From NCBI RefSeq assembly GCF_022829685.1, contig NZ_JAKSYE010000063.1, forward strand, positions 104,056 to 168,055: DNA of 64,000 nucleotides, written 5' to 3'. Below the pieces are notes generated by a model. The model saw only the letters and a list, made by a program, of their open reading frames with translations. It did not search any database and was not told where the DNA came from. Below, piece by piece: positions 29,184-38,942 of the stretch. This DNA is from Methylobacterium sp. E-045 (lineage in GTDB: Bacteria; Pseudomonadota; Alphaproteobacteria; Rhizobiales; Beijerinckiaceae). Positions within the stretch are counted from its first letter, which is position 1. Each line of letters opens with the position of its first letter. The position numbers and the translations under genes are program-made.

Positions 29184-29561
29184 CTATGCCGGGCGCGGCA
29201 GCTGGCAGCTGTCGAGGGCCGCGAGCGCCTTGGCGCGGGCGGAATCGTTGAAGTAGCCGGTGGTGCGGTAGGATTCGAGCTCGGCCGGGTTGAGGCTCGC
29301 CAGGGTCTGCTTGGCGTAGCAGCCACACGGGCGGGCGAGCGACGCCTCGGGGACGCTCTGCAGGCGGGACTGGGTCACCGTGCAGGCGTGGCGCACGCGT
29401 CCGGTGAGGTTGCCGGCGGAGGCCGTCTTTAGGGCCGGATCGGGCGTGTAGCCTTCGAGGGAGGCCGTGGGCGTACCCTTGTTCGCGTTACACGCGGCGA
29501 GCAGGGAGATGAGGCCGGCGGCGAGCAGGATCCGGCCGGTGCGCGGAGCGATGGAGCGCAT
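29184..29561 (-). CDS. Small cysteine-containing lipoprotein
   Basis: 125 residues from the ATG at 29561. The signal peptide RILLAAGLISLLAAC ends in a lipobox (LAAC), so the mature protein should start at that Cys and be lipid-anchored. The mature part contains four more cysteines (RHACTVT; PCGCYAKQ; LDSCQ) and a conserved-looking LNPAELESYRTTGYFND. The paired cysteines suggest disulfides in the periplasm. Function unknown. Confidence 0.72.
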   Translation of the reverse strand: MRSIAPRTGRILLAAGLISLLAACNANKGTPTASLEGYTPDPALKTASAGNLTGRVRHACTVTQSRLQSVPEASLARPCGCYAKQTLASLNPAELESYRTTGYFNDSARAKALAALDSCQLPRPA

Positions 29562-29774
29562 GGAATGTGGGGTCCGTGAAAGGGATTTGGATAAGGGAAT
29601 TCCTTTCACGCCCGGCGGGACTCCCGCGCAAGAGCGTTCGCGCCACACCAAGCATCGTTCCGTTGCGCGTATCCCGGTTCCCGGAAGGAACCGATGCCCT
29701 ATCGAACGACGTCGCGCGGGATCTCTTGGCGAATGCCGAGAAAACCCGCCCGGGGAGCGCGAACCTGAACAGGT

Positions 29775-30197
29775 TCAGCCGACGATGTCGGAATCCTGGA
29801 AGAACTGCGCGATCTCGATCTTCGCGTTCTCGGCGCTGTCCGAACCGTGCACGGTGTTCTCGCCGACCGACTCGGAGAAGGTCTTGCGGATGGTGCCCTC
29901 GTCGGCATTGGCCGGGTTGGTGGCGCCCATCACGGTGCGGTAGGCGGCGACGGCGTTCTCGCCCTCGATCACCTGCACGACGACGGGACCCGAGGTCATG
30001 AAGGAGACGAGTTCCCCGAAGAACGGGCGCTCCTTGTGAATCTCATAGAACTTTTCGGCCTGGGCCTGGGTCATCTGGATGCGACGCTGGCCGACGATGC
30101 GCAGGCCCGCCTTCTCGATCACGGCATTCACCGCTCCGGTGAGGTTCCGCTTGGTCGCGTCGGGCTTCAGGATGGAGAAAGTGCGCTCGGTGGCCAT
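29775..30197 (-). CDS. ndk: Nucleoside diphosphate kinase
   Basis: Transfers the gamma-phosphate of NTPs to NDPs through phospho-histidine. 140 residues, standard length. [18 protein letters not shown] opens the fold, and the catalytic histidine lies in [17 protein letters not shown]. The ATG at 30197 is well placed. It is a single gene, divergent from the DUF2147 gene. Confidence 0.97.
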   Translation of the reverse strand: MATERTFSILKPDATKRNLTGAVNAVIEKAGLRIVGQRRIQMTQAQAEKFYEIHKERPFFGELVSFMTSGPVVVQVIEGENAVAAYRTVMGATNPANADEGTIRKTFSESVGENTVHGSDSAENAKIEIAQFFQDSDIVG

Positions 30198-30465
30198 GAT
30201 CAGTCCGGTTGATGTCGCTCGGCCGAAAACGGCTTCGGCGGGCGGCTTATAGCGGCCACGCCCCGTTGCCTCAACCCGACGGACGAAAGGCGGGCATCCA
30301 CAGCGGAATTCGTTTGGCCATGGCTCCGGCGCAACACTGCCGGAAAATCGCCTGATTGCGGGGGTGTTGTCGCCCCAGACGAATTCGACACCAAGGCTCA
30401 CGACCCTTCGCGACGCTCCCGCCAGTGCGTCGCGGCCCTTCACAGGCACCAGGAGACCAAAAGCC

Positions 30466-31005
30466 ATGCGCGTTGCCCTGACCTCCGCCTTCCTGCTCTC
30501 CGGACTTGTCGCCGCCTCTGCCGCCCCTTCGAAGGACCCCTCCGGTACCTGGCTCACGAAGGACGGCCGCGCCAAGATCCGCATCGATCATTGCGGCGCG
30601 AACAACGCGAATGTCTGCGGCAAGGTCGTCTGGCTGAAGACCCCGACCACGGAGACGGGCGCCCCGCGCACCGACGCCAAGAACCCAGACCCGAAGAAGC
30701 GCCTGCGCCCGGTCATCGGCCTGCAGCTCATCGAGGGTCTCGCCCCCGACGAGGAGAAGTTCTCGGGCGATATCTACAACATCGACGAGGGCAAGATCTA
30801 TCAGGTCAGCCTGGAGCGTGAATCCGGCTCCGAACTCAGCGTGTCCGGATGCCTCCTCAAGGTTCTGTGCGGCTCGGAGACCTGGACCCGCGTGCCGGAC
30901 GTGAACCAGCAGGCCGCCGTCGTTCCGGCCGCCGAGATGGCCCCCAAGCCGGCGCCGAAGCCCGCGGCCAAGCCGGCCGCGCCTCAGGTCGAAGCCAAGA
31001 AGTAA
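30466..31005 (+). CDS. DUF2147 family secreted protein
   Basis: 179 residues from the ATG at 30466. Signal peptide [20 protein letters not shown]. The domain starts [20 protein letters not shown], and contains [26 protein letters not shown] and [16 protein letters not shown], with the conserved Cys pair. A tail of repeated [11 protein letters not shown] closes it. DUF2147 proteins are periplasmic with no settled role. It is convergent with the GST gene. Confidence 0.88.
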   Translation: MRVALTSAFLLSGLVAASAAPSKDPSGTWLTKDGRAKIRIDHCGANNANVCGKVVWLKTPTTETGAPRTDAKNPDPKKRLRPVIGLQLIEGLAPDEEKFSGDIYNIDEGKIYQVSLERESGSELSVSGCLLKVLCGSETWTRVPDVNQQAAVVPAAEMAPKPAPKPAAKPAAPQVEAKK

Positions 31006-31009
31006 CGCG

Positions 31010-31645
31010 TCAGATCGCGGCGAGGCCCCGTTTCACGGCGGGCCTCGCCAGGACGGTGTCGAGCCAGCGCCGGACATTCGGCAGGGCCGCCAGATCGATC
31101 CCCTGCTTCTCGTGATGCTTGGCCCAGGTCAGGAGCGCGATATCGGCGATGGAATACGTATCGGCGATGTAGTCGCGATCCGCGAGGCGCCGGTCGAGTA
31201 CGCCGTAGAGGCGGTGCGATTCCGCCGAGAACCGTTCGATGGCGTAAGGGATCTTCTCCTCCGCGTAGATGCGAAAATGGTGCATCTGGCCGAGCATCGG
31301 ACCGAAGCCCCCCACCTGCCAGAACAGCCACTCGTCCACCATCGTCCGGGCGCGCTCGTCGACGGGGTAGAGACAGCCGGTCTTGCGACCGAGATATTGC
31401 AGGATCGCCCCCGATTCGAAGACCGTGATCGGCCTGGCCCCCGGACCCTCCGGGTCAACGATGGCCGGGATCTTGTTGTTGGGCGAGATCGCCAGGAAAT
31501 CCGGCGCCATCTGGTCGCCCTTGCCGATGTTCACCGGCACCACCCGGTAGGGCAGCCCACACTCCTCGAGCATGATGGGGATCTTCCAACCGTTGGGCGT
31601 ACCCCAGGTGTGGAGGTCGATGGGCTTCTGGGTGGCGGCGGCCAT
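31010..31645 (-). CDS. Glutathione S-transferase family protein, YghU/Ure2-like
   Basis: 211 residues. Thioredoxin-like N-terminal domain: IDLHTWGTPNGWKIPIMLEE, with the cis-Pro block NNKIPAIVDPEG and the glutathione site FESGAILQYL. The all-helical C-terminal domain ends DYIADTYSIADIALLTWAKH. This subgroup (nu-class, YghU) often acts on disulfides or peroxides; the substrate here is not known. Confidence 0.9.
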   Translation of the reverse strand: MAAATQKPIDLHTWGTPNGWKIPIMLEECGLPYRVVPVNIGKGDQMAPDFLAISPNNKIPAIVDPEGPGARPITVFESGAILQYLGRKTGCLYPVDERARTMVDEWLFWQVGGFGPMLGQMHHFRIYAEEKIPYAIERFSAESHRLYGVLDRRLADRDYIADTYSIADIALLTWAKHHEKQGIDLAALPNVRRWLDTVLARPAVKRGLAAI

Positions 31646-31856
31646 GGGAAACGTTCCGCTCCTGTCAGGGTCGCGTCATAGAGCCGGATCAAACCGGGCG
31701 CAGGGCGGATGGTTGCAGGATCCACGCCGTCATTGAACGGTGGACGGTGCGCCGCGGCACGGCGAAGGACCTTGCCCTTTGCCCGACTTCTGGCTGTGAT
31801 GGTGCCGGTTCCGGCGCCTCACCGTGAGCGCAGGACAACGACCTGGGGTTGCAATC

Positions 31857-32126
31857 ATGCGGTTTCCTTTTCTTCCAGCCGTGGTGGTCGCGGCGTCGAT
31901 GATGCTGGGTTTCACGGCCATGGCCTCCGCCAAGGACCCCGTGGCCGCCTCGCCCGAGTCCGGCGCGAAGGAGCCGACTGTCGGGCAGAGTGCTGCTCGG
32001 GAGCGGCAGAAGAAGTGCGGTGCCGAATGGCGCGCCCTCTCGGTGGCCGACAAGGCGGCGCAGGGGCCGAAATGGCCGCAATATTTCAGCAAATGCGTCA
32101 AGCGCTTGAAGGAGATCAAGGCCTGA
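31857..32126 (+). CDS. Small PsiF-like periplasmic protein
   Basis: 89 residues from the ATG at 31857. Signal peptide MRFPFLPAVVVAASMMLGFT then MASAKDP. The mature part has a single KKCGAEWRALSVADKAAQG...W..YFSKCVKRLKE unit, the two-Cys spacing of PsiF repeats. Role unknown; in enterobacteria PsiF is phosphate-starvation inducible. Confidence 0.65.
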   Translation: MRFPFLPAVVVAASMMLGFTAMASAKDPVAASPESGAKEPTVGQSAARERQKKCGAEWRALSVADKAAQGPKWPQYFSKCVKRLKEIKA

Positions 32127-32190
32127 TCTAGTTCCGCTGGGAACCGGTGCGCGGGAGGGATCCGCCGGGCCGTAACAGGGGAACGGACGG

Positions 32191-32607
32191 ATGCGGGAGC
32201 GCGAGGCGCTGCAGCGGGTCGTGGCGGTGGCCGCGATGATACCGGTGGCCTCGGGGCTCTTCGGAATCCTGTTCGGCCTCGGAGGCGTCGGCGGCGACAG
32301 CCTGTCCCAGATCTCCGCCGACAGCCATTTCCGCTACCTGTCGGGCCTGCTGACGGGAATCGGCATCCTGTTCTGGAGCTGCGTTCCGGCCATCGAAGCG
32401 AAATCGCGCCTGTTCCGGTTCCTGACCCTCGTGGTCGTGCTCGGCGGGCTGGCGCGGTTGCTGGGCCTCTACCTCACCGGCCTGCCCTCGGCGGTGATGC
32501 TGGGTGCCCTGGCGATGGAACTGGTGGTGACGCCCCTCCTCTGCCTGTGGCAGATGCGGGTTGCGGCCAAGGCCGCGGATGCGGCGGCGGCCGGGTCCTC
32601 TCCGTGA
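32191..32607 (+). CDS. DUF4345 family membrane protein
   Basis: 138 residues with four hydrophobic helices: VAVAAMIPVASGLFGILFGL, LSGLLTGIGILFWSCV, FLTLVVVLGGLARLLGLYLT and AVMLGALAMELVVTPLLCLW. The SADSHFRYLSGLLTGIG phrase is typical of DUF4345. Function unknown. Its stop overlaps the GTG start of the FUSC gene, tying it to the efflux operon. Confidence 0.82.
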   Translation: MREREALQRVVAVAAMIPVASGLFGILFGLGGVGGDSLSQISADSHFRYLSGLLTGIGILFWSCVPAIEAKSRLFRFLTLVVVLGGLARLLGLYLTGLPSAVMLGALAMELVVTPLLCLWQMRVAAKAADAAAAGSSP

Positions 32608-34625
32608 GCGGGGTTTCCGCCGGACCACGCCCCTCCCCGGCCGACCGCGCGCTCTCGCTCATCGAGCGCATCGTCCCCGCGCCTTCCGCCTGGGCCTTCG
32701 CCCTGCGGATCTGGCTCGCCATGGTGCTGGCGCTCTACGCCGCCTTCTGGCTCCAGCTCTCCGGCGCCTCGTCGGCCGCCGTCTGCGTGGCGATCCTGGC
32801 CCAGCCCAAACGCGGCCAGGCCCTGTCCAAGGCGCTGTACCGCTTTCTCGGCACCCTGGCGGGGGGCGCGATATCGATCCTGCTGATCGGTGCGTTCGGA
32901 CAGGACAGGGTTCTCCTCCTGGTCTCCGTGGCGACCTGGCTCGGCCTCTGCGTCTTCGTCGCCCACTTCCTGCAGGACACGCGGGCCTATGGCGCGATGC
33001 TCGCGGGCTACACCGTCGCCATCGTCGCCGTTGCCCATATCGACACGCCGCAGGCGGTCTTCGACGCCGCCATCGACCGCGTCGCGGCGATCACCATCGG
33101 CATCGTCGCCATCACCTTCATCAACGACGCCCTCGCCTCGCCGAGTACATGGCGCACCCTGCGCAAGCCCCTCTCGGAGGCCTTCTCGGCCACCCGGGTC
33201 TTCGCCAGCGAGACCCTGTCCCAGGCGGATCCCGGCTCGGAGCGGGCGGCGGCGCTGATCCGCCGGATCGCGGTGATGCGCGCCGATGCCAGCGCCATCG
33301 GCGGCGAACTCGATGACGGCGCGCGCCGGGCCGCCGGCGCGCGCAGTGCCATCGCCGCGCTCTATGCCATGGCGGCGGCGAGCCGCGCCTTCACCGCCGC
33401 CGGCAGGATGCTGGGCCGCGACAGCGAGGCCGTCGCCGAGGCCCGGCGGATCTGCCTCGGCCTGACCGAGGCGGGGTCCGATGCCGACGCGGCCTCGGAC
33501 CGCCTCGGCGCCCTGGTGGACGAGGCGATCCAGGGCGGGACGAGCGATCCTCTGGAGATTCTGGCTCTCCAGCGCGGTCTCGATTTCGCCCGCGCGGTCT
33601 CCTTCGCCGAGGACGGTCTGAACGCCCTCTCCACGGGTTGCCGACCGAGGCGCGACGTCGCCCTGCCGACGCATCGCGACCTGCCCGTGGCCCTCCGCGG
33701 CGCGGCGCGGGTGGGGATCGCCTTTGCCGCCACCGCCCTCCTCCTCGTCGCCGCCGGCTGGCCCGCCACGTCCTTCGCCCTGGTGCAGGTGGCGGCGACC
33801 TGTTCGCTCTCGGCCATCGCGCCGGACTCGAAGGCTTTCGCCCGCGGCGTCCTCATCGGGATGCCCCTCGCGGCCCTCTGCGCCGGGATCGTGCTGTTCG
33901 GCGTCCTGGGGGGCGAGCAGGGCTTCCCGCTCCTCGCCATCGCCATCGCGCCCGTGGTCTTCGTGGCGTGCTTTCTCAGCCTGAACCCGCCGACCTTCGG
34001 AATCGGCTTCATCCTGCTCGTGTTCTTCATGGTCCTCCTGTCGCCGTCCAATCCGCAGACCTACGACGCGCAGACCTTCCTCACGAACGCGTTCCTGGTG
34101 ACCATGGCGGCGTGCATCCTGTTCGTCGCGGTGCGGATCGTGCTGCCGATCTCGCGCGCCCAGCGCCGCGTCTTCGCCCTCGATTCGGCCCGGGATTCGG
34201 TTCTGGACGCACTGGCCGGCGATGGCGGCGACGCCACGACCCGTACCAGCCTCAACAGCGACCGGCTGCTGCAATTCTCGCAGTGGAGTTCGGGGAGCGG
34301 CGCCGTCCGCGCGGCGAGCCTGGACCGCGCCTTCGACCTGGCCCGCCTCGAATCCGCCGCCGCCCGCGCCCATGTCCAGCTGTGCCGTCTCCCCGACGAT
34401 CCCGCCCTGAACGATGCCATGAGGCAGGCGCGGGAGGGACTGGAGGCGGCGGACGCGGCCACGCTCGCCCGGTCCGTTCGCGCGTTCCTCCGTCACGGCC
34501 GATCCATGAACGCCCCGACGCGGCTCCACATCGCCCGCCTCGTCAGCGACCTCGTGACGGCGGGGGGCGTCATGGAGAGCCAGCACCGTCTCCTGCGCCG
34601 CCTCGGCCTCCTGCGACCGGCCTGA
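32604..34625 (+). CDS. FUSC family efflux protein (AaeB-like)
   Basis: 673 residues from the GTG at 32604, overlapping the upstream stop. Two membrane blocks, each of several helices (LRIWLAMVLALYAAFWLQLS near residue 35; AALCAGIVLFGVLGGEQGFP near residue 425), separated and followed by cytoplasmic helical regions. This is the arrangement of FUSC/AaeB aromatic-acid exporters. With the DUF1656 protein and the HlyD-type adaptor downstream it makes an AaeXAB-like pump; the true substrate is unknown. Confidence 0.9.
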   Translation: MSGVSAGPRPSPADRALSLIERIVPAPSAWAFALRIWLAMVLALYAAFWLQLSGASSAAVCVAILAQPKRGQALSKALYRFLGTLAGGAISILLIGAFGQDRVLLLVSVATWLGLCVFVAHFLQDTRAYGAMLAGYTVAIVAVAHIDTPQAVFDAAIDRVAAITIGIVAITFINDALASPSTWRTLRKPLSEAFSATRVFASETLSQADPGSERAAALIRRIAVMRADASAIGGELDDGARRAAGARSAIAALYAMAAASRAFTAAGRMLGRDSEAVAEARRICLGLTEAGSDADAASDRLGALVDEAIQGGTSDPLEILALQRGLDFARAVSFAEDGLNALSTGCRPRRDVALPTHRDLPVALRGAARVGIAFAATALLLVAAGWPATSFALVQVAATCSLSAIAPDSKAFARGVLIGMPLAALCAGIVLFGVLGGEQGFPLLAIAIAPVVFVACFLSLNPPTFGIGFILLVFFMVLLSPSNPQTYDAQTFLTNAFLVTMAACILFVAVRIVLPISRAQRRVFALDSARDSVLDALAGDGGDATTRTSLNSDRLLQFSQWSSGSGAVRAASLDRAFDLARLESAAARAHVQLCRLPDDPALNDAMRQAREGLEAADAATLARSVRAFLRHGRSMNAPTRLHIARLVSDLVTAGGVMESQHRLLRRLGLLRPA

Positions 34626-34637
34626 TGGAGGCACCCC

Positions 34638-34832
34638 ATGCGGCATGACATCGATCTCGGCGGCGTCCTGATCTCGCCCTTCGTCGCCTATGTGCTGGCG
34701 GCCCTGGCCATCATGGTGCTCCTGCGCTTCGGCTTCAGCCGCCTCCGCTTCAGCCGCTACGTCGCCAACCCGCCGCTGGCCGAGGCGGGGATCTTTGTCT
34801 GCATCCTCGCGCTTCTCATCGTTCTCTTCTGA
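34638..34832 (+). CDS. DUF1656 (AaeX-like) small membrane protein
   Basis: 64 residues with two helices (VAYVLAALAIMVLLRFGF and AGIFVCILALLIVLF) and the family start MRHDIDLGGVLISPF. It lies 12 bases after the FUSC gene and just before the adaptor gene, as in aaeXAB operons. Confidence 0.92.
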   Translation: MRHDIDLGGVLISPFVAYVLAALAIMVLLRFGFSRLRFSRYVANPPLAEAGIFVCILALLIVLF

Positions 34833-34867
34833 GCAATCTGTCCCGCCGACATGGGTCCTGCCTGACA

Positions 34868-35878
34868 ATGGCCGACGACGATCTCTCCGATGCCTCCCCC
34901 TCCCGCGAGCGCACACCGGCCCTTGCGAGGCGCCGGTGGTGGCGCGTGTTGCGGGTGCTGGCGACCGTGGTGATCCTGGCCTGCGCCTGCGTGGCGGCCG
35001 CCCTGGTCTGGCAGTTCTACGTCACCGCGCCCTGGACCCGCGACGGGCGCGTCCGCGTGCAGGTGGCCAGCGTGGCGCCCCAGGTCTCCGGCCAGATCGC
35101 CGAACTGCGCGTCACCGACAACCAGAACGTCGCCAGGGGCGAGGTTCTCTACGTGATCGACCCGGTCGATTTCGACATTGCCATCGCCACCGCCCAGGCC
35201 GAGCTGGAGAACCGCGAGGCCGACCTTCAGGTGAAGCGCACCCAGGCGGCCCGGCGCGAGGCCCTGACCACCCTCTCCACCTCGGTGGAGGAGAAGCAGC
35301 AATATGCGGGCACCGCCAAGATCGCGGAGGCGGCGCTCGCCTCCGCGAAGGCGCAACTGCATCAGGCCCGGGTCAACCGGGGGCGCACGGAAGTGCGCTC
35401 GCCGGTGAACGGGCGCGTCACCAACCTCCTCCTGCGCGCGGGCGACTACGCCACCGCCGGCACCGTCAACGTCGCGGTGATCGATACCGATTCGTTCTGG
35501 ATCGACGGCTATTTCGAGGAGACGAAGCTGGCCCATATCCATGTGGGCGACGGGGCGAAGGCCGAACTCCTCGGCTACTCGGCCCTCATCGACGGCCGGG
35601 TGGAGAGCATCACCCTCGGCATCAGCAACGCCAACGCGTCGCCGAGCACGCAGGGCCTGCCCAATGTCGACCCGGTCTATACCTGGGTGCGCCTCGCCCA
35701 GCGCGTCCCCGTACGGATCCGCATCGACAGGGTCCCCGACGGCGTCACCCTGGTGGCCGGCATGAATGCCACCGTCTCCGTGGGCGAGCCCGGTGCCCAT
35801 GGCGGCAAGCTCTGGAACACCCTGCGCGACCGCTTCGCCGGAGGCGACGCCCCGGCATCGACCGAACCGCGGCGATAG
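34868..35878 (+). CDS. HlyD-family periplasmic adaptor (AaeA/EmrA-like)
   Basis: 336 residues. One N-terminal membrane helix (VLATVVILACACVAAALVWQF), then the biotinyl-lipoyl half motif VRVQVASVAPQVSGQIAELR, a short helical hairpin with coiled-coil character (NREADLQVKRTQAARREALT), the second lipoyl half VRSPVNGRVTNLLLRAGDYA, and a beta-barrel. It links the FUSC inner-membrane pump to the outer membrane. Last gene of the operon. Confidence 0.92.
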   Translation: MADDDLSDASPSRERTPALARRRWWRVLRVLATVVILACACVAAALVWQFYVTAPWTRDGRVRVQVASVAPQVSGQIAELRVTDNQNVARGEVLYVIDPVDFDIAIATAQAELENREADLQVKRTQAARREALTTLSTSVEEKQQYAGTAKIAEAALASAKAQLHQARVNRGRTEVRSPVNGRVTNLLLRAGDYATAGTVNVAVIDTDSFWIDGYFEETKLAHIHVGDGAKAELLGYSALIDGRVESITLGISNANASPSTQGLPNVDPVYTWVRLAQRVPVRIRIDRVPDGVTLVAGMNATVSVGEPGAHGGKLWNTLRDRFAGGDAPASTEPRR

Positions 35879-35913
35879 CGTTCCGCGACCGCGCGACCGG
35901 ATCGCGCCGCGGA

Positions 35914-36081
35914 TCAGGAGCCTTCGTCCCGCCCGAGCCAGGCGCGCGCCTCCGTGAGCGGGTCGTCGGACAAGGCGGGATCGTCGCTCATGCGCGCGAG
36001 CACCAAGGCGCCGACCGGATTGGCCCAACCGCCGATGGCGGCCCGCCGATTCTCCGCCACCTGCCCCCGACCGAGCTTCAT
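35914..36081 (-). CDS. Possible small protein of unknown function
   Basis: 55 residues from the ATG at 36081 (MKLGRGQVAENRRAAIGGWA), preceded by a GTGAGG-type ribosome site. It reads NPVGALVLARMSDDPALSDD and ends ARAWLGRDEGS, with balanced composition. No family recognised. It is divergent from the SDR gene and shares the operator-like region with it. Confidence 0.45.
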   Translation of the reverse strand: MKLGRGQVAENRRAAIGGWANPVGALVLARMSDDPALSDDPLTEARAWLGRDEGS

Positions 36082-36137
36082 GTGCGCCACCTCACTCAAA
36101 CCCCGACGGCCACGGCTTGACGATAATTATGACGGTC

Positions 36138-36169
36138 ATCATGTTTGGTTGACATGATATCCATCATGT
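36138..36169. promoter_or_regulatory. Operator-like repeats before the SDR gene
   Basis: An inverted repeat, ATCATGT-(7 bases)-ACATGAT, at 36138-36158 is followed by a third half-site ATCATGT at 36163-36169. A TTGACA hexamer overlaps the dyad. The block lies 22-53 bases before the SDR start and in an AT-rich patch. It would suit a TetR- or MarR-type repressor, but no such gene is next to it. Confidence 0.5.
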
Positions 36170-36190
36170 TAATCGATAGGCAGTTCCGTC

Positions 36191-36979
36191 ATGGCCAGCA
36201 GACCCACCATCCTCGTCACCGGCGCCTCGTCGGGTATCGGCACCGTCTATGCCGACCGCTTCGCCAAGCGAGGCCACGATCTCGTTCTCGTCGCACGTGA
36301 CGCCGACAGGCTGGGCTCCCTGGCCCAGCGACTTCGCGGCGAGACGGGAGTCGCCGTCGACGTCCTTCCGGCCGATCTGACGAAGGCCGACGATCTGACC
36401 CGCGTCGAGACCCGGCTGCGCGAGGATGCCCGGATCGGCATTCTGATCAACAATGCCGGCGCCGCCCTTCTCGGACGATTCGAGGATCAGTCGACCGAGC
36501 GGATGGCCGACCTCATCGGCCTCAACGTCACCGCCCTCACCCGGCTGGCAGGCGCCGTGGCACCCCGTTTTGCCGCGTCCGGCGAGGGGGCCATCGTGAA
36601 TATCGGTTCGGTCGTCGGCCTCGCGCCCGAATTCGGCATGACGGTCTACGGCGCCACCAAGGCCTTCGTCCTGTATCTGAGCCAGGGTCTCCATCTCGAA
36701 CTCGGCCCCAAGGGCGTCTACGTCCAGGCAGTCCTGCCGGCGGCCACCCGCACGGAGATCTGGGGGCGCTCCGGTGCCGACGTGAATACGATGTCGGGCG
36801 TGATGGAGGCCGGTGACCTGGTCGATGCTGCCCTCGTCGGGTTCGACCGGCGCGAGACCGTGACCATTCCGCCGCTTCCCGATGCCGGGCAGTGGGACAG
36901 CTACCAGATGGCCAGGATGGCCATGCTGCCCAACTTCGCGCAGGACCAGGCCGCGGAGCGCTATCGCACGACGCGTTGA
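36191..36979 (+). CDS. Short-chain dehydrogenase/reductase
   Basis: 262 residues. Classical SDR: the cofactor motif TGASSGIG at residues 10-17, the NNAG motif in GILINNAGAAL, the catalytic Ser in VNIGSVVGLA and the catalytic Tyr/Lys in VYGATKAF. The ARDADRLGSL segment after beta-2 suggests NADP preference. The substrate is unknown. The upstream repeats suggest regulated expression. Confidence 0.92.
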   Translation: MASRPTILVTGASSGIGTVYADRFAKRGHDLVLVARDADRLGSLAQRLRGETGVAVDVLPADLTKADDLTRVETRLREDARIGILINNAGAALLGRFEDQSTERMADLIGLNVTALTRLAGAVAPRFAASGEGAIVNIGSVVGLAPEFGMTVYGATKAFVLYLSQGLHLELGPKGVYVQAVLPAATRTEIWGRSGADVNTMSGVMEAGDLVDAALVGFDRRETVTIPPLPDAGQWDSYQMARMAMLPNFAQDQAAERYRTTR

Positions 36980-37178
36980 CGTGGCCGGCTTTTTGCCACC
37001 GGCGAGCGTCACCCCGAGGAAGCGGCCTCTCCGGATCCCCGGCGGGGCATCCCGGCCGGGGAGGCGCGAAATTCCTCAGTCATGCCGTCAAATTAAGCAT
37101 CCATGAGAGATAGCCTTCAGCCATGTTTAATGGACTTCGGGTAATCTTGTGGATGTTTCCTCTGCTAGGTGACATCAC

Positions 37179-38942
37179 TTGCCGACATCGCTCGACGATC
37201 TTTCCAGCGACGTGACCTCCGCTCCGGACAGTGCGGGCGTCTCCGCCGCGCTCGCCGGCATGGCGACGCTCATGCGCCACGCTGCCCGCGCCAATGGACA
37301 GGCCGGAAGCTTCACCCGCGAGATCCGTCGACAATCAACCGGCGTCGACCGTTCCCTGGCGGCGACCCTCGGCAGCGTCGGCCGCGACACGGCGGCGGGC
37401 ACGGCCGAGCGCCTTCGCGGGGAACTCGTGGATGCGGTCGGGCAGGCCATGCGCGCGATCAATACCGAGATCGCCCGCATCGGGGCGCGCATCGACACCA
37501 AGGCTGCCGAGGCGAGCCGGATCGTCGCCGCCATCGACGGGATCGGCGCGACGATCCGGATGCTGTCGCTGAACGCGACGATCGAGGCGGCGAGAGCCGG
37601 CGAACACGGGCGCGGCTTCGCCGTCGTCGCCGCCGAGGTCCGTGCCCTGGCCGACCAGACCCGGGAGAGCGCGCGCAACGCGGCCGGCATCATCGATTTC
37701 TCCGATGTCCGCGCCGATCTCGCCGCCCTTCGCGTTTCGACGGACCAGGCCCTGGACGGGCTGGCCGGCGCCGTGCGGGCGACCGCCGACCGGATCGAGA
37801 CCCTCCTCGGCGGAGTCGGCGTCGAAGTGTCCGCGATCAGCGCCCGCAACGCCTCCATCGGCGAGGCTCTCGGCGCCATGCAGAGCAGCATCGACCGGAC
37901 GGAGGCCAAGGCCGTCCGCGCCCTGGCTCTGGCCGATGCCACCCTGCAGGCCGCCGCCTCGGGCCGGCCCGCGCCGGACACGGCCCGGCACGGCCTCGCC
38001 CGCCGTCCGGAGGGCTTCGATCTCCTCGACGATATCCAGGCGCGCGGTACCCTGCGGATCGCCGTGGAGCCCGATTTCAAGGGGTTGTCTTTCCGCAAGG
38101 CCGCCGGGGGCGCCCTGCTCGGCCTCGACATCGCCTATGCCACGGCCTTCGCGCGCTCCCTCGGCGTCGCGCCGGTCTTCGTCGAATGCCCCTGGGACCA
38201 GTGCACGGAACTGCTCGATGCGGGCCGCACCGCCGCCGAGGCACCCGCCGACATCGTCTGGTCGGCCCTGCCGCCGAGCCCGGGATTCGGCGCCATCGCC
38301 TATTCCCAGGCCTATACCCACCTCCATTACGTGCTGGCGCGCCGCGCCGGCGACACGCGCATCCGCAGCCTGTCCGACCTCGAGGGCCGGACCCTGGGCA
38401 TCATCAACGATCCGAGCGCCTACGCCACCTTGGAAGCCGCCGGGCTGCGCTGGGCGGAGAACCTCCAGGCGAAGGGAAGGCGGGTGGCGACCCTCGGCAG
38501 CCTCGTGCCGATCACCGACCAGGGCCGCATCCACGATGCCCTGGCCGAGGGCGTGGTCGATGCCTTCGCCGTGGACGCGCCGATCATGCACTGGGCCTGC
38601 ACCGGCGCCGACAGCCCGTGGCGTGGCCGCATCGAGATCGTGCCCGGCAACATCGCGCCCGCGCCCTGGTACTACACCGCCGCCGTGGCCGACCATCCGA
38701 GCGCCTGCCGCCTGCTCATGGCGGCGGATGCCTTCATCGCCGGTTTCAAAGTCACGTCCGAGCGTGCCGCGATCGAGCGGCAATGGCAGGGCGGCGCCAT
38801 CGCCGGCACGGGCGGCTACCGTGACGAGCCGGGAGGCTTGCGCGGCGCGGCGGAGCTGGCCGCCGATTACGAGGCGGCGACGGGAAGGATGCCCGCCCTC
38901 GCTTCTGTGCACAGCAGCGCGGCGCTTCGGAGCGTCGCCTGA
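37179..38942 (+). CDS. Soluble chemoreceptor-type protein fused to a solute-binding domain
   Basis: 587 residues from a TTG at 37179 with an AGGTGA ribosome site; the first ATG is at 37260. Residues about 70-200 form a compact MCP signalling hairpin: [20 protein letters not shown], then [15 protein letters not shown]. From about residue 275 a family-3 type (amino-acid) periplasmic binding fold follows: [67 protein letters not shown]. There is no signal peptide and no membrane helix, so a binding domain normally periplasmic is apparently cytoplasmic. It could sense an internal metabolite and signal to CheA/CheW. That role is inference. Confidence 0.8.
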   Translation: MPTSLDDLSSDVTSAPDSAGVSAALAGMATLMRHAARANGQAGSFTREIRRQSTGVDRSLAATLGSVGRDTAAGTAERLRGELVDAVGQAMRAINTEIARIGARIDTKAAEASRIVAAIDGIGATIRMLSLNATIEAARAGEHGRGFAVVAAEVRALADQTRESARNAAGIIDFSDVRADLAALRVSTDQALDGLAGAVRATADRIETLLGGVGVEVSAISARNASIGEALGAMQSSIDRTEAKAVRALALADATLQAAASGRPAPDTARHGLARRPEGFDLLDDIQARGTLRIAVEPDFKGLSFRKAAGGALLGLDIAYATAFARSLGVAPVFVECPWDQCTELLDAGRTAAEAPADIVWSALPPSPGFGAIAYSQAYTHLHYVLARRAGDTRIRSLSDLEGRTLGIINDPSAYATLEAAGLRWAENLQAKGRRVATLGSLVPITDQGRIHDALAEGVVDAFAVDAPIMHWACTGADSPWRGRIEIVPGNIAPAPWYYTAAVADHPSACRLLMAADAFIAGFKVTSERAAIERQWQGGAIAGTGGYRDEPGGLRGAAELAADYEAATGRMPALASVHSSAALRSVA

